A stretch of DNA of 64,000 bases from Streptoalloteichus tenebrarius (GTDB lineage Bacteria; Actinomycetota; Actinomycetes; Mycobacteriales; Pseudonocardiaceae), in contig NZ_JAMTCP010000018.1 of NCBI RefSeq assembly GCF_024171885.1, forward strand, positions 54,045 to 118,044, in the 5' to 3' direction. The notes under the pieces were generated by a model. That model saw only the letters and a program-made list of their open reading frames with translations, did no database searches and was not told where the DNA came from. A program made the position numbers and the translations under genes. Within the stretch, counting starts at the first letter, position 1; each line of letters begins with the position of its first letter. This document shows positions 43,556 to 54,177 of this stretch, one piece after another.

Positions 43556-44503
43556 TCAGGTGGGGTCGGAGCCGCGCACGCTCGCCCACCACAGGGCCAC
43601 GGTGGCGGCCACGGCCGTGGCCGCCACCCAGACCCCGAGGCCGCCGCCGTCGAGATAGGCCCAGAACAGGCCGACGAGGGGCGCGGGCACCAGGAGCGCG
43701 GCGTCCACCCGGAGCTGCCGGCGCAGCCGGCCCGCCACCGCCGCCCTGGCCGGGGCCTCGTCGTCGGGGCGGGTCGGGAAGTCGGTGCGACCGCCCCGGG
43801 GCTCACGGGACGTGACCCGGCCGGACGGGAGCAGGAGGACGCCGTCGACCCTGGCCCCGACGAGCCGGTCCCGCGCCGGGTCACCGAGCAGCAGCACCTC
43901 GGCGGGGGAGGGCATCGTGACCAGCGCGGGGTCGAAGCACACCGGGATCCAGCGCGGGGGGTCGGACTCGGTCTCCAGCCACGACCGCGCCATCAGGCCC
44001 CGGCGCAGCCGGACGCGGCGCACGACGGCGGGCAGGGCGGGTCGGCGCCGGAGCCGGGCGCGGGTGACGAGACGCCACGCCCCGACGGCGACCACGCCGG
44101 CCGCCACCAGGGCACTGAAGGCGATCCCGCTCGCGCCGCGGTCCATGCTGGCCAGCACCGCCGCGCCGGGCACGATCGCCAGGCGGGGGTCGTCCGGGGC
44201 GTAGGCGACCTCGACCCGGGCGCCCGCGGGCGGTGGCGCGACCGCGAGGGGGACCGAGGCGGCGCCGACCCCGCCGTCGGGAAGCGACCACGTGACGTCC
44301 ACCGCGCCGTCTGCGACGCGGAGGACCTCGCCGGTCGCCCTGGCGGTCAGCGGTCGCACACCGCCGCGCGCCTCGTCGAAGGTCAACCAGGAGAACAGGC
44401 CCACGACCAGGCACACCCCGAGGACGAGCGCCGTGGCGAGGACGTCGTGGCGCACCGCCCGCACCCGCCACACCTGGCCCACTCCCGGCCGTGCCGTCGA
44501 CAC
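43556..44503 (-). CDS. Membrane protein with DUF3592-like domain
   Basis: A 315-aa protein. TM1 (VLATALVLGVCLVVGLFSW), then an outside domain of about 75 residues, RATGEVLRVADGAVDVTW to VAYAPDDPRLAIV, like DUF3592. TM2 follows (GIAFSALVAAGVVAVGAW), then a cytosolic region and two C-terminal TM segments. GAGGAGG lies 5 bp before GTG 44503. It follows the peptide-binding protein genes on the same strand, but a 14-bp terminator separates it, so it is probably its own unit. Function unknown. Confidence 0.75.
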   Translation of the reverse strand: MSTARPGVGQVWRVRAVRHDVLATALVLGVCLVVGLFSWLTFDEARGGVRPLTARATGEVLRVADGAVDVTWSLPDGGVGAASVPLAVAPPPAGARVEVAYAPDDPRLAIVPGAAVLASMDRGASGIAFSALVAAGVVAVGAWRLVTRARLRRRPALPAVVRRVRLRRGLMARSWLETESDPPRWIPVCFDPALVTMPSPAEVLLLGDPARDRLVGARVDGVLLLPSGRVTSREPRGGRTDFPTRPDDEAPARAAVAGRLRRQLRVDAALLVPAPLVGLFWAYLDGGGLGVWVAATAVAATVALWWASVRGSDPT

Positions 44504-44543
44504 GCTGTCTCCTCCTCAAGGGGCGGCTGACGTGGGCCGCGTT

Positions 44544-44581
44544 GGCGGGTCGGGTCCATCCGAGGACGGACCCGACCCGCC
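44544..44581 (-). terminator. Terminator of the peptide ABC operon
   Basis: GGCGGGTCGGGTCC (44544-44557) pairs perfectly with 44568-44581, 7 bp past the minus-strand stop of the binding-protein gene. Confidence 0.75.
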
Positions 44582-44587
44582 GGCGGC

Positions 44588-46270
44588 TCAGCCGTTCACA
44601 TAGCCGATCTTCGAGTAGGGCGTGGGGCGCTGGAAGCCGTGGGCGCCGACGTTCGCCAGGCCCTTGCGGACCGCGACGACGTCGGGGCGCTGGTAGGTGA
44701 CCAGCGAGTGGCCCGACTTCCAGATCTCCTCGTCGAGCTGGTTGGCCAGGTCCGCGGCCTTCTGCTCGTCGAGTTCCTCGGTGGCCCGCTCGTACAGCTC
44801 GTTGATCTTCTCGTTCCCGATCCTCCCGTAGTTCTGCTGCATCTGGTCCTGGAGCTTGTAGATCCCGCCGGAGGAGGTGATGGGGAACGGCGTGCCGATC
44901 CACGCGAAGTGGGTGAGGTCGAAGTTGCCCTTCTTCACGTGCTTCTCGAAGAAGTCGCCGATCGGGACCGAGACGATCTCGACCTTCACCCCGATCTGGC
45001 CGAGCTGCTGCTGCACCAGCTTGGCCTCCTGCTCGCTGCTGGTCTTGTTCGCCGGGATCAGGTCGCGGATCCGCAGTTCCCTGCCGTCCTTCTTCCTGAC
45101 CTCGCCCTCCAGTTTCCAGCCCAGCTCGTCGAGTTTGCGTTTCGCCGCCTCGGGGTCGTGGGCGACCAGACCGGAGTTGTCCTTGTAGTGCTTCAGACCC
45201 TCCACGTAGATGTGGTTGTTGAGCGGTTTGATGCCGGGGCTGATCTGCCCGACCATCGCGTTCGTCATCACCGTGCGGTCGATGGCCTTCTGGAGGGCCA
45301 GCCGGAGTTCGACGTCCTCCAGGATCGCGCCCTTGGCGCCGTTGAAGGTGATGTGCCGGTAGTTGGGCGCGAGCGCCCTGCGGAGGTCGATCGTGGACAG
45401 CGCCGTCGCCCGCTGGTAGGCGTTCAGGTCGTCGGCGATGTCGACGACGTCCAGCTCACCGTTGGCCAGCGCGTCGATCTGGCCGTCGTTGGGCACCGTG
45501 CGGAAGACGATGCGGTCGAGTTTGGGCTTGTCTCCCCACCAGGACTCGTCGCGCACCACGCTGACGGTCTTCGCGCCGGGATTCACCTCGGCGACCCGGA
45601 AGGCCCCGCCGGTCAGCAGGGGGCGGTCCTTCCACCCGGTGTTGAACGAGGCGGGGTCGCCCGTCATCGACTTCGGGTAGAGGATCTCGTAGATCGACTT
45701 CCAGTCGGCGAACTTCCGGGAGAAGGTGATGACCGCCTCGAAGTCGTCCCGGCCGCGCTCGACCGAGCCGATCGCCTCGTACCCGTTGGCCGCCGAGATC
45801 TGGTACTCCGGGTTGGACCTGTTCATCGCCCGCCACTGGGAGCGGTAGTCCTCCCAGGTGATCGGCGTGCCGTCGGACCAGTGGGCCTTCTGGTTGAGCC
45901 GGAAGGTCACCACCTGCGGGTCCCTGGAGGTCAGCTCCATGGACTCCAGGTAGTTCCCGTCCGCCACCGCGGTGCCGTCCGCCTCGAACCGGACCGGCGT
46001 CGGCATGAGCGACGTGACGACGTCGAAGATGTCGGCCTCGTTGCCGTTGACGTGGAGATAGTTGAACGTCACCGGGTAGCCGTTGACGGCCAGCTTCAGC
46101 TCCCCGCCGTCCTTCAGCTCCGCCACCGGCCGGGGGTTGATGTCGTTGCGGCCGGCCTGCTGGGGCTGGGTGGCGCCCTCTCCCGTCCCGCCGCCGCAGG
46201 CGCTCGCCAGCAAGGCGGCCGCGACGAGCGGGACGACCATGACGGACCAGCGGTGTCGTGCTCGGCTCAC
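44588..46270 (-). CDS. Family-5 peptide-binding lipoprotein, paralogue 1
   Basis: A 560-aa ABC solute-binding protein. Signal peptide with lipobox LLASAC and lipidated Cys25, then a Gly/Gln linker and the SBP_bac_5 fold with WSDGTPITWEDYRSQWRAM. Expected ligands are oligopeptides or similar solutes. It shares with the upstream paralogue the start of the mature domain (NDINPR, LKDGGEL) and most of its length. GTG 46270 is chosen at the signal peptide. A 229-bp gap with a hairpin separates it from paralogue 2, so it may have its own promoter. Confidence 0.88.
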   Translation of the reverse strand: MSRARHRWSVMVVPLVAAALLASACGGGTGEGATQPQQAGRNDINPRPVAELKDGGELKLAVNGYPVTFNYLHVNGNEADIFDVVTSLMPTPVRFEADGTAVADGNYLESMELTSRDPQVVTFRLNQKAHWSDGTPITWEDYRSQWRAMNRSNPEYQISAANGYEAIGSVERGRDDFEAVITFSRKFADWKSIYEILYPKSMTGDPASFNTGWKDRPLLTGGAFRVAEVNPGAKTVSVVRDESWWGDKPKLDRIVFRTVPNDGQIDALANGELDVVDIADDLNAYQRATALSTIDLRRALAPNYRHITFNGAKGAILEDVELRLALQKAIDRTVMTNAMVGQISPGIKPLNNHIYVEGLKHYKDNSGLVAHDPEAAKRKLDELGWKLEGEVRKKDGRELRIRDLIPANKTSSEQEAKLVQQQLGQIGVKVEIVSVPIGDFFEKHVKKGNFDLTHFAWIGTPFPITSSGGIYKLQDQMQQNYGRIGNEKINELYERATEELDEQKAADLANQLDEEIWKSGHSLVTYQRPDVVAVRKGLANVGAHGFQRPTPYSKIGYVNG

Positions 46271-46449
46271 GCGTCGTCCCCTTTCCTCGTTTCCCCGCAC
46301 GGAAATCGGCGGGTCGAGTGGTCCGCGTCACTCTAGGAGAGCGGGGGTGGAGTCGGGGCACGGCGACATAACAGTTCGCGCGCCGACGTTTCGGCGTCCG
46401 CTTTTCTGGTCAAGCACTCCGCGGAGTTTTCGGCGACCACCGAAAGAAT

Positions 46450-46479
46450 CGGGTCCGGGTGGCTGAGCACCCGGACCCG
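46450..46479 (-). terminator. Terminator of binding-protein paralogue 2
   Basis: An 11-bp perfect stem, CGGGTCCGGGT (46450-46460) with 46469-46479, is followed on minus by ATTCTTTC. It is 20 bp past the stop. Confidence 0.75.
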
Positions 46480-46499
46480 AACGGGGGAGACCGACGGTG

Positions 46500-48185
46500 T
46501 CAGCCGGTGAAGCCGATCGCCGTGTAGTCACGGTCGGCGAAGCCGAACGCCCCGGTGTTGGCGAGCGTGCTCCTGACCGCCACCGCGTCGGGGACCTGGT
46601 ACAGCGGGACGCTGTGCCCCGCCCGCCAGACCTCCTCGTCGATCCGGTTGGCCAGCTCGGCGCGGCGGGCGTCGTCCAGCTCCCTGCCGGCCTCCTCGAA
46701 CAGGCGGTTGATCGAGTCGTTGCCAACCCTGCCGTAGTTCTGCTGCACGTCGTTCGCGAGGCGGTAGACCGAGGTGTTGCCGTCGATCGGGAACGGGGAG
46801 AGCTCCCACGCGATCGGCGCGATGTCGAAGTTGCCCACGACGAGGTGGTTCTTGCTGAACTCCGAGCTGGGCACCGGCTGGATCACCAGCTTCACCCCGA
46901 TCTGCCGGAGCTGGTCCTGGTAGAGCTTGGACACCTGCTCGTTGAACGGGTTGTTGGCCGACATCACGAATCGCACGGCCAGCTCGCGGCCGTCCTTGCG
47001 GCGGACGTCGCCCTCCGCCTTCCAACCCAGCTCGTCGAGTTCCCGCCGCGCCCGGTCGGGGTCGAAGCCGACCTCGCCCGAGTGGTCCCGGTAGTCCTTC
47101 GTCCCCTCGGCGAAGACGTGGTTCCCCAGCGGTTTGGCGTCCGGCAGGATCTGCCCGACCAGAGCCCTGGTGAGCACCTCGCGGTTGATCCCGCGCTGCA
47201 CCGCCACGCGCAGTTTCGGGTCGGCGAACACCGAACCGGGGGCGCCGTTGAACAACGTCAGGTTGTACTTCGGTTGCAGCGCCTGCCGGATCTGGACGTC
47301 CGCGATGCCCTTCGCCCGCTGGAACAGGTCGACGTTGGAGCCGATCTCGTAGAAGTCGATCTCCTTGTTGGCCAGCGCGTCGGGCAGCGCGCCGCGCTCC
47401 AGCACCCGGAACACGATGCGGTCCAGGCGGGGCCGGGGGCCCCACCACCGGTCGTTGCGCGCCAGGATGATCGTCTTCCCCGTGCGGTCCACCGACTCCA
47501 CCCGGAACGGCCCCGCGGTCAGCACCGGTCGCTCCACCCAGCCCTGGTTGAACACGGCGGGATCGGTGTTGGTCGACTTCGGGTACAGGTCGGCGAACAA
47601 CGCGCGCCACTCGCCGTAGGGAGCGCGGAAGGTGACCTTGGCCTCCCGGTCGTCCCGCCCCTTCTCGACCCGCTCGACCTCCCGGTACCCCGAGCTGCTG
47701 CCCACCCGGAACGCGGGGTCCGTGCCGCTGAGCGCCCGCGCCTGGGCGGCGAGGTCCTCCCACGTGATCGGCGTGCCGTCGTCCCAGCTCGCCTTCGGGT
47801 TGATCCGGTAGGTGACCACCTGCGGCTGCTTCGACGTCAGCTCGATGGACTCGAAGTAGTTGGTGTCCACCGCGACGCCGCCGTCAGCCTTGGCCCGGAA
47901 CGCATGGGGCATCAGAGCGTCCATGACGCGCTTGGCGTAGCCGTCGGTGCCGTCGACCTGGTTGCGGTTGAAGTTGTCCGGCAGCCGGTCCAGCGGCCAC
48001 CGCAGGTCTCCTCCGTCCTTGAGGGACCCCGGGTCCCGGGGGTTGATGTCGTTGACGCCCTTGGGTTGTTCCTGGGCGCCCTTGATCTCGCCGCCGCCGG
48101 AGTCCCCGGAGCACCCGGACACCGCCATCACGACGGCCGTCAGCGGGGCGAGTGCCAGGACGAGGCCACGTCGTGCCCGTCTCAC
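46500..48185 (-). CDS. Family-5 peptide-binding lipoprotein, paralogue 2
   Basis: A 561-aa SBP_bac_5 lipoprotein with lipobox VSGC (Cys25), acidic/Gly linker, NDINPRDPGSLKDGGDLRW and the fold signature WDDGTPITWEDLAAQARAL. GTG 48185 has GGGAGG 8 bp upstream. It is the first binding protein after the ATPase gene (137-bp gap) and probably supplies the same transporter as paralogue 1 with a different ligand preference. The two proteins align over their whole length by eye. Confidence 0.9.
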   Translation of the reverse strand: MRRARRGLVLALAPLTAVVMAVSGCSGDSGGGEIKGAQEQPKGVNDINPRDPGSLKDGGDLRWPLDRLPDNFNRNQVDGTDGYAKRVMDALMPHAFRAKADGGVAVDTNYFESIELTSKQPQVVTYRINPKASWDDGTPITWEDLAAQARALSGTDPAFRVGSSSGYREVERVEKGRDDREAKVTFRAPYGEWRALFADLYPKSTNTDPAVFNQGWVERPVLTAGPFRVESVDRTGKTIILARNDRWWGPRPRLDRIVFRVLERGALPDALANKEIDFYEIGSNVDLFQRAKGIADVQIRQALQPKYNLTLFNGAPGSVFADPKLRVAVQRGINREVLTRALVGQILPDAKPLGNHVFAEGTKDYRDHSGEVGFDPDRARRELDELGWKAEGDVRRKDGRELAVRFVMSANNPFNEQVSKLYQDQLRQIGVKLVIQPVPSSEFSKNHLVVGNFDIAPIAWELSPFPIDGNTSVYRLANDVQQNYGRVGNDSINRLFEEAGRELDDARRAELANRIDEEVWRAGHSVPLYQVPDAVAVRSTLANTGAFGFADRDYTAIGFTG

Positions 48186-48322
48186 CTGTCGAACCTCCCT
48201 CTCCAGACGCCGCCCCGCGGGTGTCCCCGCCCCGGGGGGTCGGCCGGCGCCAACCTAGGCGCGGCACGGGTGGCGCGGCAGGAGGTTCGGCGATCATTTA
48301 CCCGTTCAGACCACCGTGAGGT

Positions 48323-50470
48323 TCAGACCACCCGGCGGACGGTCGTGAAGTGACAGGCGACCTCGTGGTCGACGGGCCCCGTGGCGTCGGTGTGCCGCTC
48401 CAGCACCGGGTCGACCTCCACACACCGCCTCCGGTCCTTCTCGGACAACCCGGCGTGCAGGAAGCACCGGGTCCGGAAGCGACAGCCCGACGGCGGGTCG
48501 GCCGGACTGGGCAGGTCGCCGGCGAGGATGATCCGTTCCCTGCGGCGCTCCCGCTCCGGGTCCGGGATCGGGATCGCGGACAACAGGGCCTGGGTGTAGG
48601 GGTGGCCCGGGGTGTCGAAGACCGCGTCCACCGCGCCGATCTCGACGATCCTGCCCAGGTACATCACGGCGACGCGGTCGGCGATGTGCCGCACCACCGA
48701 CAGGTCGTGGGCGACGAACAGGTAGGCCAGGCCCAGCTCGGCCCTCAGCTCGTCGAGCAGGTTGATGACGCCGGCCTGGATGGAGACGTCCAGCGCGGAC
48801 ACCGGCTCGTCCAACACGACCAGCCGGGGTTCCAGCGCCAGCGCCCGCGCGATCCCGATCCGTTGGCGCTGGCCGCCCGAGAACTCGGCGGGGTAGCGCT
48901 CGGCGTGCTCGGGGCGCAGGCCCACCAGCCGCAGCAGCTCCGGCACCCGCCGGGCGATGCTCCGCCGGTCGTGGCCGTGGACCCGCAGCGGCTCGGCGAG
49001 GATGTCGCCGACCGGCATCCGGGGGTCCAGCGAGGCCATCGGGTCCTGGAACACCACCTGGAGGTCCGCCCGGACGGCCTTGCGCGCCTTCCTGTCCAAA
49101 GTGGACACGTCCTTGCCGAGGACGGTGACGCTGCCGCCCATGGGCGGCTCAAGGCCGAGGATCTCCAGCAGCGTCGTGGTCTTGCCGCAGCCGGACTCGC
49201 CGACCAGGCCCAGCGTCTCGCCCTCCCGGATGTCGAAGCTGACGCCGTCCACCGCCCGCACCGTGCCCACCCGACGCCGGAACAGCGTCCCCCTGGTGAG
49301 CGGGAAGTGCTTGACGAGGTCGCGCACGTCGAGCACGGTCGTGCGCTCGGCGCGGGGAACCCGGGCGATCTCCGGCTCGGGCACCTCGGCCTCGACCTCG
49401 TAGACCTCCTCCGGTGTCGCGTCGACGCGGGCGATCTCGCCCATCCGGACGCACGCCGCGCGGTGCGGGGTCGGGGCGGCAGCCTCGGCGTCGGGCACCG
49501 GGACCAGCGCCGGCTCCTCCGCCGTGCACTCCGGGGCCGCCATGGGGCAGCGCGGGGCGAACGGGCAGCCCGGCGGCAGGTCCACCAGGGAGGGCGGCTG
49601 CCCCTCGATCGGCACCAGCGGCTGCCGGCCCGTCGCGTCGAGCCGGGGCAGCGCCCCGAGCAGGCCCAGGGTGTAGGGCATGCGGGGGTGCCGGTAGATC
49701 TCGTCGACCGAACCGGTCTCCACCGCCCTGCCCGCGTACATGACCATCAGCCGGTCCGCGAAGCCCGCGACCACGCCCAGGTCGTGGGTGATGAGCACGA
49801 TCGCCGCGCCCGTCACCTCCTGCGCGGTCTTGAGGACCTCCAGCACCTGCGCCTGCACCGTGACGTCCAACGCCGTGGTCGGCTCGTCGGCGATGATCAG
49901 GTCGGGGTCGTTGGCGATCGCCATCGCGATCACCACCCGCTGCCGCATGCCGCCGGAGAACTCGTGCGGGAACGCCCTGGCCCGCTCCGCGGCGCGGGGG
50001 ATGCCGACCAGGTCGAGCAGCTCGACCGCGCGGCGGGCCGCCTCGGCCCGCGACACCCGGCCACGCCCGTGCACCAGCACGGCCTCGGCGACCTGCTCGC
50101 CCACCGTGTACACCGGGGTGAGCGCGGACAGCGGGTCCTGGAACACCATCGCGACCTGGTGGCCGCGGACGCGGGACAGCTCCACGTCGGACAGGCCGAG
50201 CAGCTCCCTGCCCCGGAACCGGATCGAGCCGGAGACGCGGGCGGTGTCCGGCAACAGGCCCATCACCGCCATCGACGACACCGACTTGCCGGAGCCGGAC
50301 TCGCCGACGACGCCCAGCACCTCGCCGGCGTTCACGTGGTAGCTCAGGCCGCGCACGGCCCGCACCCGGCCGGCCTCGCTCGGGAAGGAGACCGTGAGGT
50401 CGCTGACCTCCAGCACGGGGCCGGTCGTCCCCGGCCCGTCGGGGTCGAGGAGGGTGTCGGCGGCGGTCAT
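48323..50470 (-). CDS. Fused double ATPase of a peptide ABC transporter (DppD-DppF type)
   Basis: A 715-aa protein with two nucleotide-binding domains. First: Walker [12 protein letters not shown], signature FSGGMRQRV, Walker [13 protein letters not shown], followed by the peptide-transporter C-terminal motif [10 protein letters not shown]. Second: [42 protein letters not shown]. The Cys-rich ends fit the oligo_HPY domain. ATG 50470 overlaps the stop of the permease gene (ATGA). The fusion of the two ATPases is common in actinobacteria. The open frame beyond 50470 runs into the permease gene and is not part of this protein. Confidence 0.93.
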   Translation of the reverse strand: MTAADTLLDPDGPGTTGPVLEVSDLTVSFPSEAGRVRAVRGLSYHVNAGEVLGVVGESGSGKSVSSMAVMGLLPDTARVSGSIRFRGRELLGLSDVELSRVRGHQVAMVFQDPLSALTPVYTVGEQVAEAVLVHGRGRVSRAEAARRAVELLDLVGIPRAAERARAFPHEFSGGMRQRVVIAMAIANDPDLIIADEPTTALDVTVQAQVLEVLKTAQEVTGAAIVLITHDLGVVAGFADRLMVMYAGRAVETGSVDEIYRHPRMPYTLGLLGALPRLDATGRQPLVPIEGQPPSLVDLPPGCPFAPRCPMAAPECTAEEPALVPVPDAEAAAPTPHRAACVRMGEIARVDATPEEVYEVEAEVPEPEIARVPRAERTTVLDVRDLVKHFPLTRGTLFRRRVGTVRAVDGVSFDIREGETLGLVGESGCGKTTTLLEILGLEPPMGGSVTVLGKDVSTLDRKARKAVRADLQVVFQDPMASLDPRMPVGDILAEPLRVHGHDRRSIARRVPELLRLVGLRPEHAERYPAEFSGGQRQRIGIARALALEPRLVVLDEPVSALDVSIQAGVINLLDELRAELGLAYLFVAHDLSVVRHIADRVAVMYLGRIVEIGAVDAVFDTPGHPYTQALLSAIPIPDPERERRRERIILAGDLPSPADPPSGCRFRTRCFLHAGLSEKDRRRCVEVDPVLERHTDATGPVDHEVACHFTTVRRVV

Positions 50471-51561
50471 CCGGCGCTCCCGTCGTCGGTGCTCTGTGGA
50501 CGGTGGCTCGATCCGATCGACGGGGTCGACGCGGACGGCGCGGTCGACGCGGACTGCGTGGTCGGCGCGGACTGCGTGGTCGGCGTGGTCGGCCCGGCGT
50601 CCACCCGGCGCCGCCGCCGTTCCCGCCGCCGTGCCCTGGTCGAGGTCGGGTCGAGGGCGTCCCGCAGCCCGTCGCCCACCCAGTTCACCGAGAGCACCGT
50701 CACGACCAGGAACCCGCCGGCGAACAGGAACAGCCACGGGAACGTGAGCGCGGACCGCGTCCCGGCCGCGATGAGCGTGCCCAGCGAGACGTCCGGCGGC
50801 TGCACGCCGAAGCCGAAGTAGCTCAGCCCCGTCTCGGCCAGCACCGCCGCGCCCACGTTGATCGTCGCGTCGATGATGAGCAGGGAGGCCATGTTGGGCA
50901 CGATGTGCCGCACGATGATGCGCAGCGGCGACTGGCCCATGAACCGCGCGGCCTTGACGAACTCCCGCTCCCGCAACGTCATCGTCATGCCGCGCACGAT
51001 GCGCGCGGTCATCATCCAGCCGAACAGGGCCAGCAGCACGACGAACAACAACCACGACCGCCCCCGGAAGGCCGGGCTGGCGATCGAGATGATCAGGAAG
51101 GACGGCAGCACGAGCAGCAGGTCGACCAGCCACATGAGAACGCGGTCCACCCACCCGCCGAAGTACCCGGCGGTCGCGCCGACCAGCGCGGCCATGGCCG
51201 TGGAGATCACCCCGACGAGCAGGCCGATGGTCAGCGACTTCTGGAGGCCGCGCATGGTCTGCGCGAAGACGTCCTCGCCGATCTGCGTGGTGCCGAACCA
51301 GTGGCTGCCGCCCGGTGGCCGCAGGAAGGCCGTGTAGTCCTGCTGCGCGTGGGTCCACGGCGCGAACATCGGGGAGGCGAACGCCAGCACGTAGAGCAGC
51401 GCGATCACGACCAGCCCCACCAGGGCCAGCCGGTTGCGCAGGAAGCGGCGGACGACCAGGCGGCTCCTGGTGAGCGCGCGGGTCGGCTCCACCGACGCGT
51501 CCACCGGTCCGCCGCCGGCCGCGCCGGACGTCCCCGCGGAGTCGGTGTCGTCGAGTGTCAC
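50467..51561 (-). CDS. Peptide ABC transporter permease (DppC-like)
   Basis: A 364-aa permease. An acidic N-terminus leads to TM1 ([18 protein letters not shown]), the DppC N-terminal domain with [19 protein letters not shown], and five more TM segments. The EAA loop is around [20 protein letters not shown]. The C-terminal ~50 residues are an unusual low-complexity tail containing [21 protein letters not shown] 51561 or TTG 51567 can start it; GGAGG lies upstream of both. It forms the membrane pore with the next permease. Confidence 0.9.
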   Translation of the reverse strand: MTLDDTDSAGTSGAAGGGPVDASVEPTRALTRSRLVVRRFLRNRLALVGLVVIALLYVLAFASPMFAPWTHAQQDYTAFLRPPGGSHWFGTTQIGEDVFAQTMRGLQKSLTIGLLVGVISTAMAALVGATAGYFGGWVDRVLMWLVDLLLVLPSFLIISIASPAFRGRSWLLFVVLLALFGWMMTARIVRGMTMTLREREFVKAARFMGQSPLRIIVRHIVPNMASLLIIDATINVGAAVLAETGLSYFGFGVQPPDVSLGTLIAAGTRSALTFPWLFLFAGGFLVVTVLSVNWVGDGLRDALDPTSTRARRRERRRRRVDAGPTTPTTQSAPTTQSASTAPSASTPSIGSSHRPQSTDDGSAG

Positions 51562-51592
51562 GGACAAGGTTCCTCCCCCTCCCTCGGGCCCC

Positions 51593-52567
51593 TCAGACAC
51601 GGACCCGGGGGTCCAGCGCCGCGTAGAGCACGTCGGACAGCCACCCGGAGACCAGGACCAGCACCGCGACGAACAGGGTGACGGTGGCGACGATGTTGGT
51701 GTCCTGCTGCTCCACCCCGTAGACGAGCCAGTCGCCCATGCCGAACCAGCCGAAGATCCGCTCGGTGAACACGCCACCGGTGATCAGGAGCCCGAAGCTG
51801 AACGCGAACAGGGTGGCCATCGGGATCAGCGCGGTGCGCAGGCCGTGCCGGAACAGCGCCCTGCGCCGCGTGAGGCCCTTCGCCTGCGCGGTGCGGAGGA
51901 AGTCGCTGCCCAGCACGTCGAGCATCGCGCTGCGTTGGTAGCGGCTGTAGAAGGCGATCTGGTGCAGCGCGATCGCCAGCGTCGGCAGCACGAGGTGCCG
52001 CAACCGGTCCAGCAGCGCGGCGGCCCAACCGCCCTGGAAGCTCGGGTCCGCCTCACCGGTGAAGTAGAGGACCGTGAAGCCGAACCCCTGGTTGAGCCGC
52101 AACGCGCCGAACTTGAGCAACGTTCCGATCAGGAAGACCGGTGTGGACAGGACCAGGAACGAGAACAGCGTCGCGAAGTAGTCGCCGAAGCGGTACTGCC
52201 GCACCGCGCTCACCACGCCCACCAGCACGCCGAGCGTGACGCCGAGGAGGGTGCCGATCAGGAACAGCCGCAGGCTCACGCCCACGCGCCGGCCCAGCTC
52301 GGCGGTGATCGGCTGGTCGGTGGCCGTGTTGCCGAAGTCCCCGCGCGCCACCCCGCTCATCCACGCGACGAAGCGCTGGGGGACGGGCTCGTCGAGGCGC
52401 AGGTCCCTGCGCTTGGCCTCGATCACGCTCGCCGGCGGGGGCGGGTTGCGCTCGTTGAGCTTGGCCAGCGGGTCGAAGGTCAGCGAGGCCAGGGTGAAGG
52501 CGAGGAACGTCGCGACCAGGCACAGCACGACGTAGTTGGCCAGTCGGCGCAGCAGGAAACCGGCCAC
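51593..52567 (-). CDS. Peptide ABC transporter permease (DppB-like)
   Basis: A 324-aa permease with the DppB layout. Short N-terminal TM (LANYVVLCLVATFLAFTLA), a conserved outside segment with ARGDFGNTATDQPI, and five further TM segments. The EAA loop is SDFLRTAQAKGLTRRRALFRH, and the C-terminal end DVLYAALDPRVRV is typical. GTG 52567 is used. It is the first gene of the operon and is divergent from the PadR gene. Confidence 0.92.
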   Translation of the reverse strand: MAGFLLRRLANYVVLCLVATFLAFTLASLTFDPLAKLNERNPPPPASVIEAKRRDLRLDEPVPQRFVAWMSGVARGDFGNTATDQPITAELGRRVGVSLRLFLIGTLLGVTLGVLVGVVSAVRQYRFGDYFATLFSFLVLSTPVFLIGTLLKFGALRLNQGFGFTVLYFTGEADPSFQGGWAAALLDRLRHLVLPTLAIALHQIAFYSRYQRSAMLDVLGSDFLRTAQAKGLTRRRALFRHGLRTALIPMATLFAFSFGLLITGGVFTERIFGWFGMGDWLVYGVEQQDTNIVATVTLFVAVLVLVSGWLSDVLYAALDPRVRV

Positions 52568-52950
52568 GTTCCGCCACCTCCACGGTCCGTCTCGGCAGGT
52601 CGTCTACCAGCCGGAAGCACCCGCACCGCGGCCCGGCCCGCAGAATCACCCGGTGAGGTTAATGTCACACTCCGCATCCGACGGTAGGGCCGATCGGGGG
52701 GAAACGCGGCGCGGCCCGTGGAGGTCGCGGCGGCGTTCCCCTCCGGGGTCCCCGCCCCTCTCGGGTCGTCGGTGACCAGCGGGGGACCGGAGCTGTTGGA
52801 CGCGGAGCGCGGTCGGCTGGGCACACACCGTATGCGACAAGTGGTGGCCGACGAACGTGGGCGTGTCGTCCGCCGGTTGGCGCAACCTCGTCGAACCACA
52901 GTGGACACACCGGCCGACCACTGTGGACAGCCGGGGAAAGCCGTGGCACC
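52568..52950. promoter_or_regulatory. Divergent promoter region, possible PadR operator
   Basis: It lies between the dppB-like and padR-like genes. CCACAGTGG (52896-52904) and CCACTGTGG (52918-52926) form matching palindromes spaced 13 bp, 25 bp before the PadR start. TTAATGTCACA near 52658 is an AT-rich patch. The palindromes also match a motif common across the whole window, so the operator assignment is tentative. Confidence 0.4.
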
Positions 52951-53466
52951 GTGGGAAAGGTGACCGAGCTGAACACGCTGAACGCCACCGCTGCGGCCCT
53001 GCTGGGCCTGCTGCACGAGGGTCCGATGACGGGCGGCCAGCTCGTGGCCGCGGCCACCGAGCGGTTCGGCGGCTTCTTCAGCGTCACCAGGAGCCAGGTG
53101 TACCGCGAGCTGCCCGCGCTGGCCGACGCCGGTCTGCTGCGCCTGGGCAAGCAGGGCCCGCGGTCGAGCCAGCAGTACGTGATCACGGCGGCCGGCAAGC
53201 GCGCCTTCAAGAACTGGCTGGCCGCCGAGCCGGGCCCCGACCAGCTCCGCAGCCCGCTCATCCTGCGGCTGGTGCACGCCGGGAGCCTGAGCCCGAAGCA
53301 GCGCGTGGCCCTGGTGGACTCCGCGCGGGCCGCCTACACCGCCAAGCTGGACGAGGCGAAGGCCGCCGCGAAGGCGCTGGAGGACCCGTACGCCAAGGCC
53401 GCGGCGGACTTCACCGTGGCGCACATCCGGGCCGTGCTGAAGCTGCTGGACGCCGTCAGCAAGTGA
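52951..53466 (+). CDS. PadR-family transcriptional regulator
   Basis: A 171-aa protein. The N-terminal winged helix LGLLHEGPMTGGQLVAAATE continues into FFSVTRSQVYRELPALADAGL and the wing GPRSSQQYVITAAGKRAF. A C-terminal helical dimerisation region of about 80 residues follows. This is the PadR signature. Divergence from the peptide transporter operon suggests it represses that operon. GTG 52951 and GTG 52960 are both possible starts. Confidence 0.85.
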   Translation: MGKVTELNTLNATAAALLGLLHEGPMTGGQLVAAATERFGGFFSVTRSQVYRELPALADAGLLRLGKQGPRSSQQYVITAAGKRAFKNWLAAEPGPDQLRSPLILRLVHAGSLSPKQRVALVDSARAAYTAKLDEAKAAAKALEDPYAKAAADFTVAHIRAVLKLLDAVSK

Positions 53467-54177
53467 GTCGGCGGGCCCGCGCCGGACGTCGGTGAGCCGG
53501 TCGGACCCGGCGGGGGAGCGTCACGCGGTCCCCGTCGGGGCTGGTCCGCTCTCCTGGGGGTCCGGCTCCGCCGGGGTTCCCGGCGCGAGGGGCAGCGGCA
53601 CTGTCGCCTTCGGACAGTCGTCGGCCGTTCTGGTCTCGGGAGGCCGGGTCGATCCGTTGTCGCGGGTCGGCCCGGCCTCCGCTGTGCGCGGGCTGCGTGG
53701 CTCTTCGTTCGTGGTTGTGTCCGGCGCGTCGTGGTTCGTGTCCGTTGCGCCTCGGCGTCCGCTCCGCTGGGGCGGACATGCCAGATTGGACCGTTGGTGA
53801 GGAGCTCACGCGAGCCGATCGCGTCTTGTTGTCGCCTGTGCCGTCCTGGGCCTTCGCCTCCGTGACGCCCTGACAGCTTTTCTTTGTCCTTCTGTCAGTG
53901 TTCCTGGCGCGGTTGGGGCTCGGAGTCCACGTCGACCGGTGCGGTGTGGTCAGTCGCGTTGGTCTGGGGGAGGGGCCTCGGTGTTCGACCTCGCGGGCTG
54001 GTTAGGCCGGGCCCGACTGTCCTGGGGCGACGGGCCGTGTCCATCCCTGTCCGTCTGAATCTGTCCTGTGTCTCGCATCTGTCTGTCTGCGTTGTGCGTG
54101 GTTGTTCGTGGCGTTGTCTCTGCTCGCTCGCACTGTCTCCCGGTGACTGTGGGCAACGCTCCGTGACTTTCCACGAC
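53467..54177. other. Gene-free, T-richer stretch
   Basis: No frame in 711 bp shows actinobacterial codon bias or a known domain. The + strand is T/G-rich with low-complexity segments (CTGTCTGTCTG near 54079, CTTTTCTTTG near 53878). It leads into module copy 2 and the prfB promoter region, and could be a decayed gene or a long non-coding region. Confidence 0.5.

Noticed and set aside
53492..53809. Plus and minus ORFs after the PadR gene
   Set aside because: No ribosome site, codon bias or known motif; kept as gene-free.
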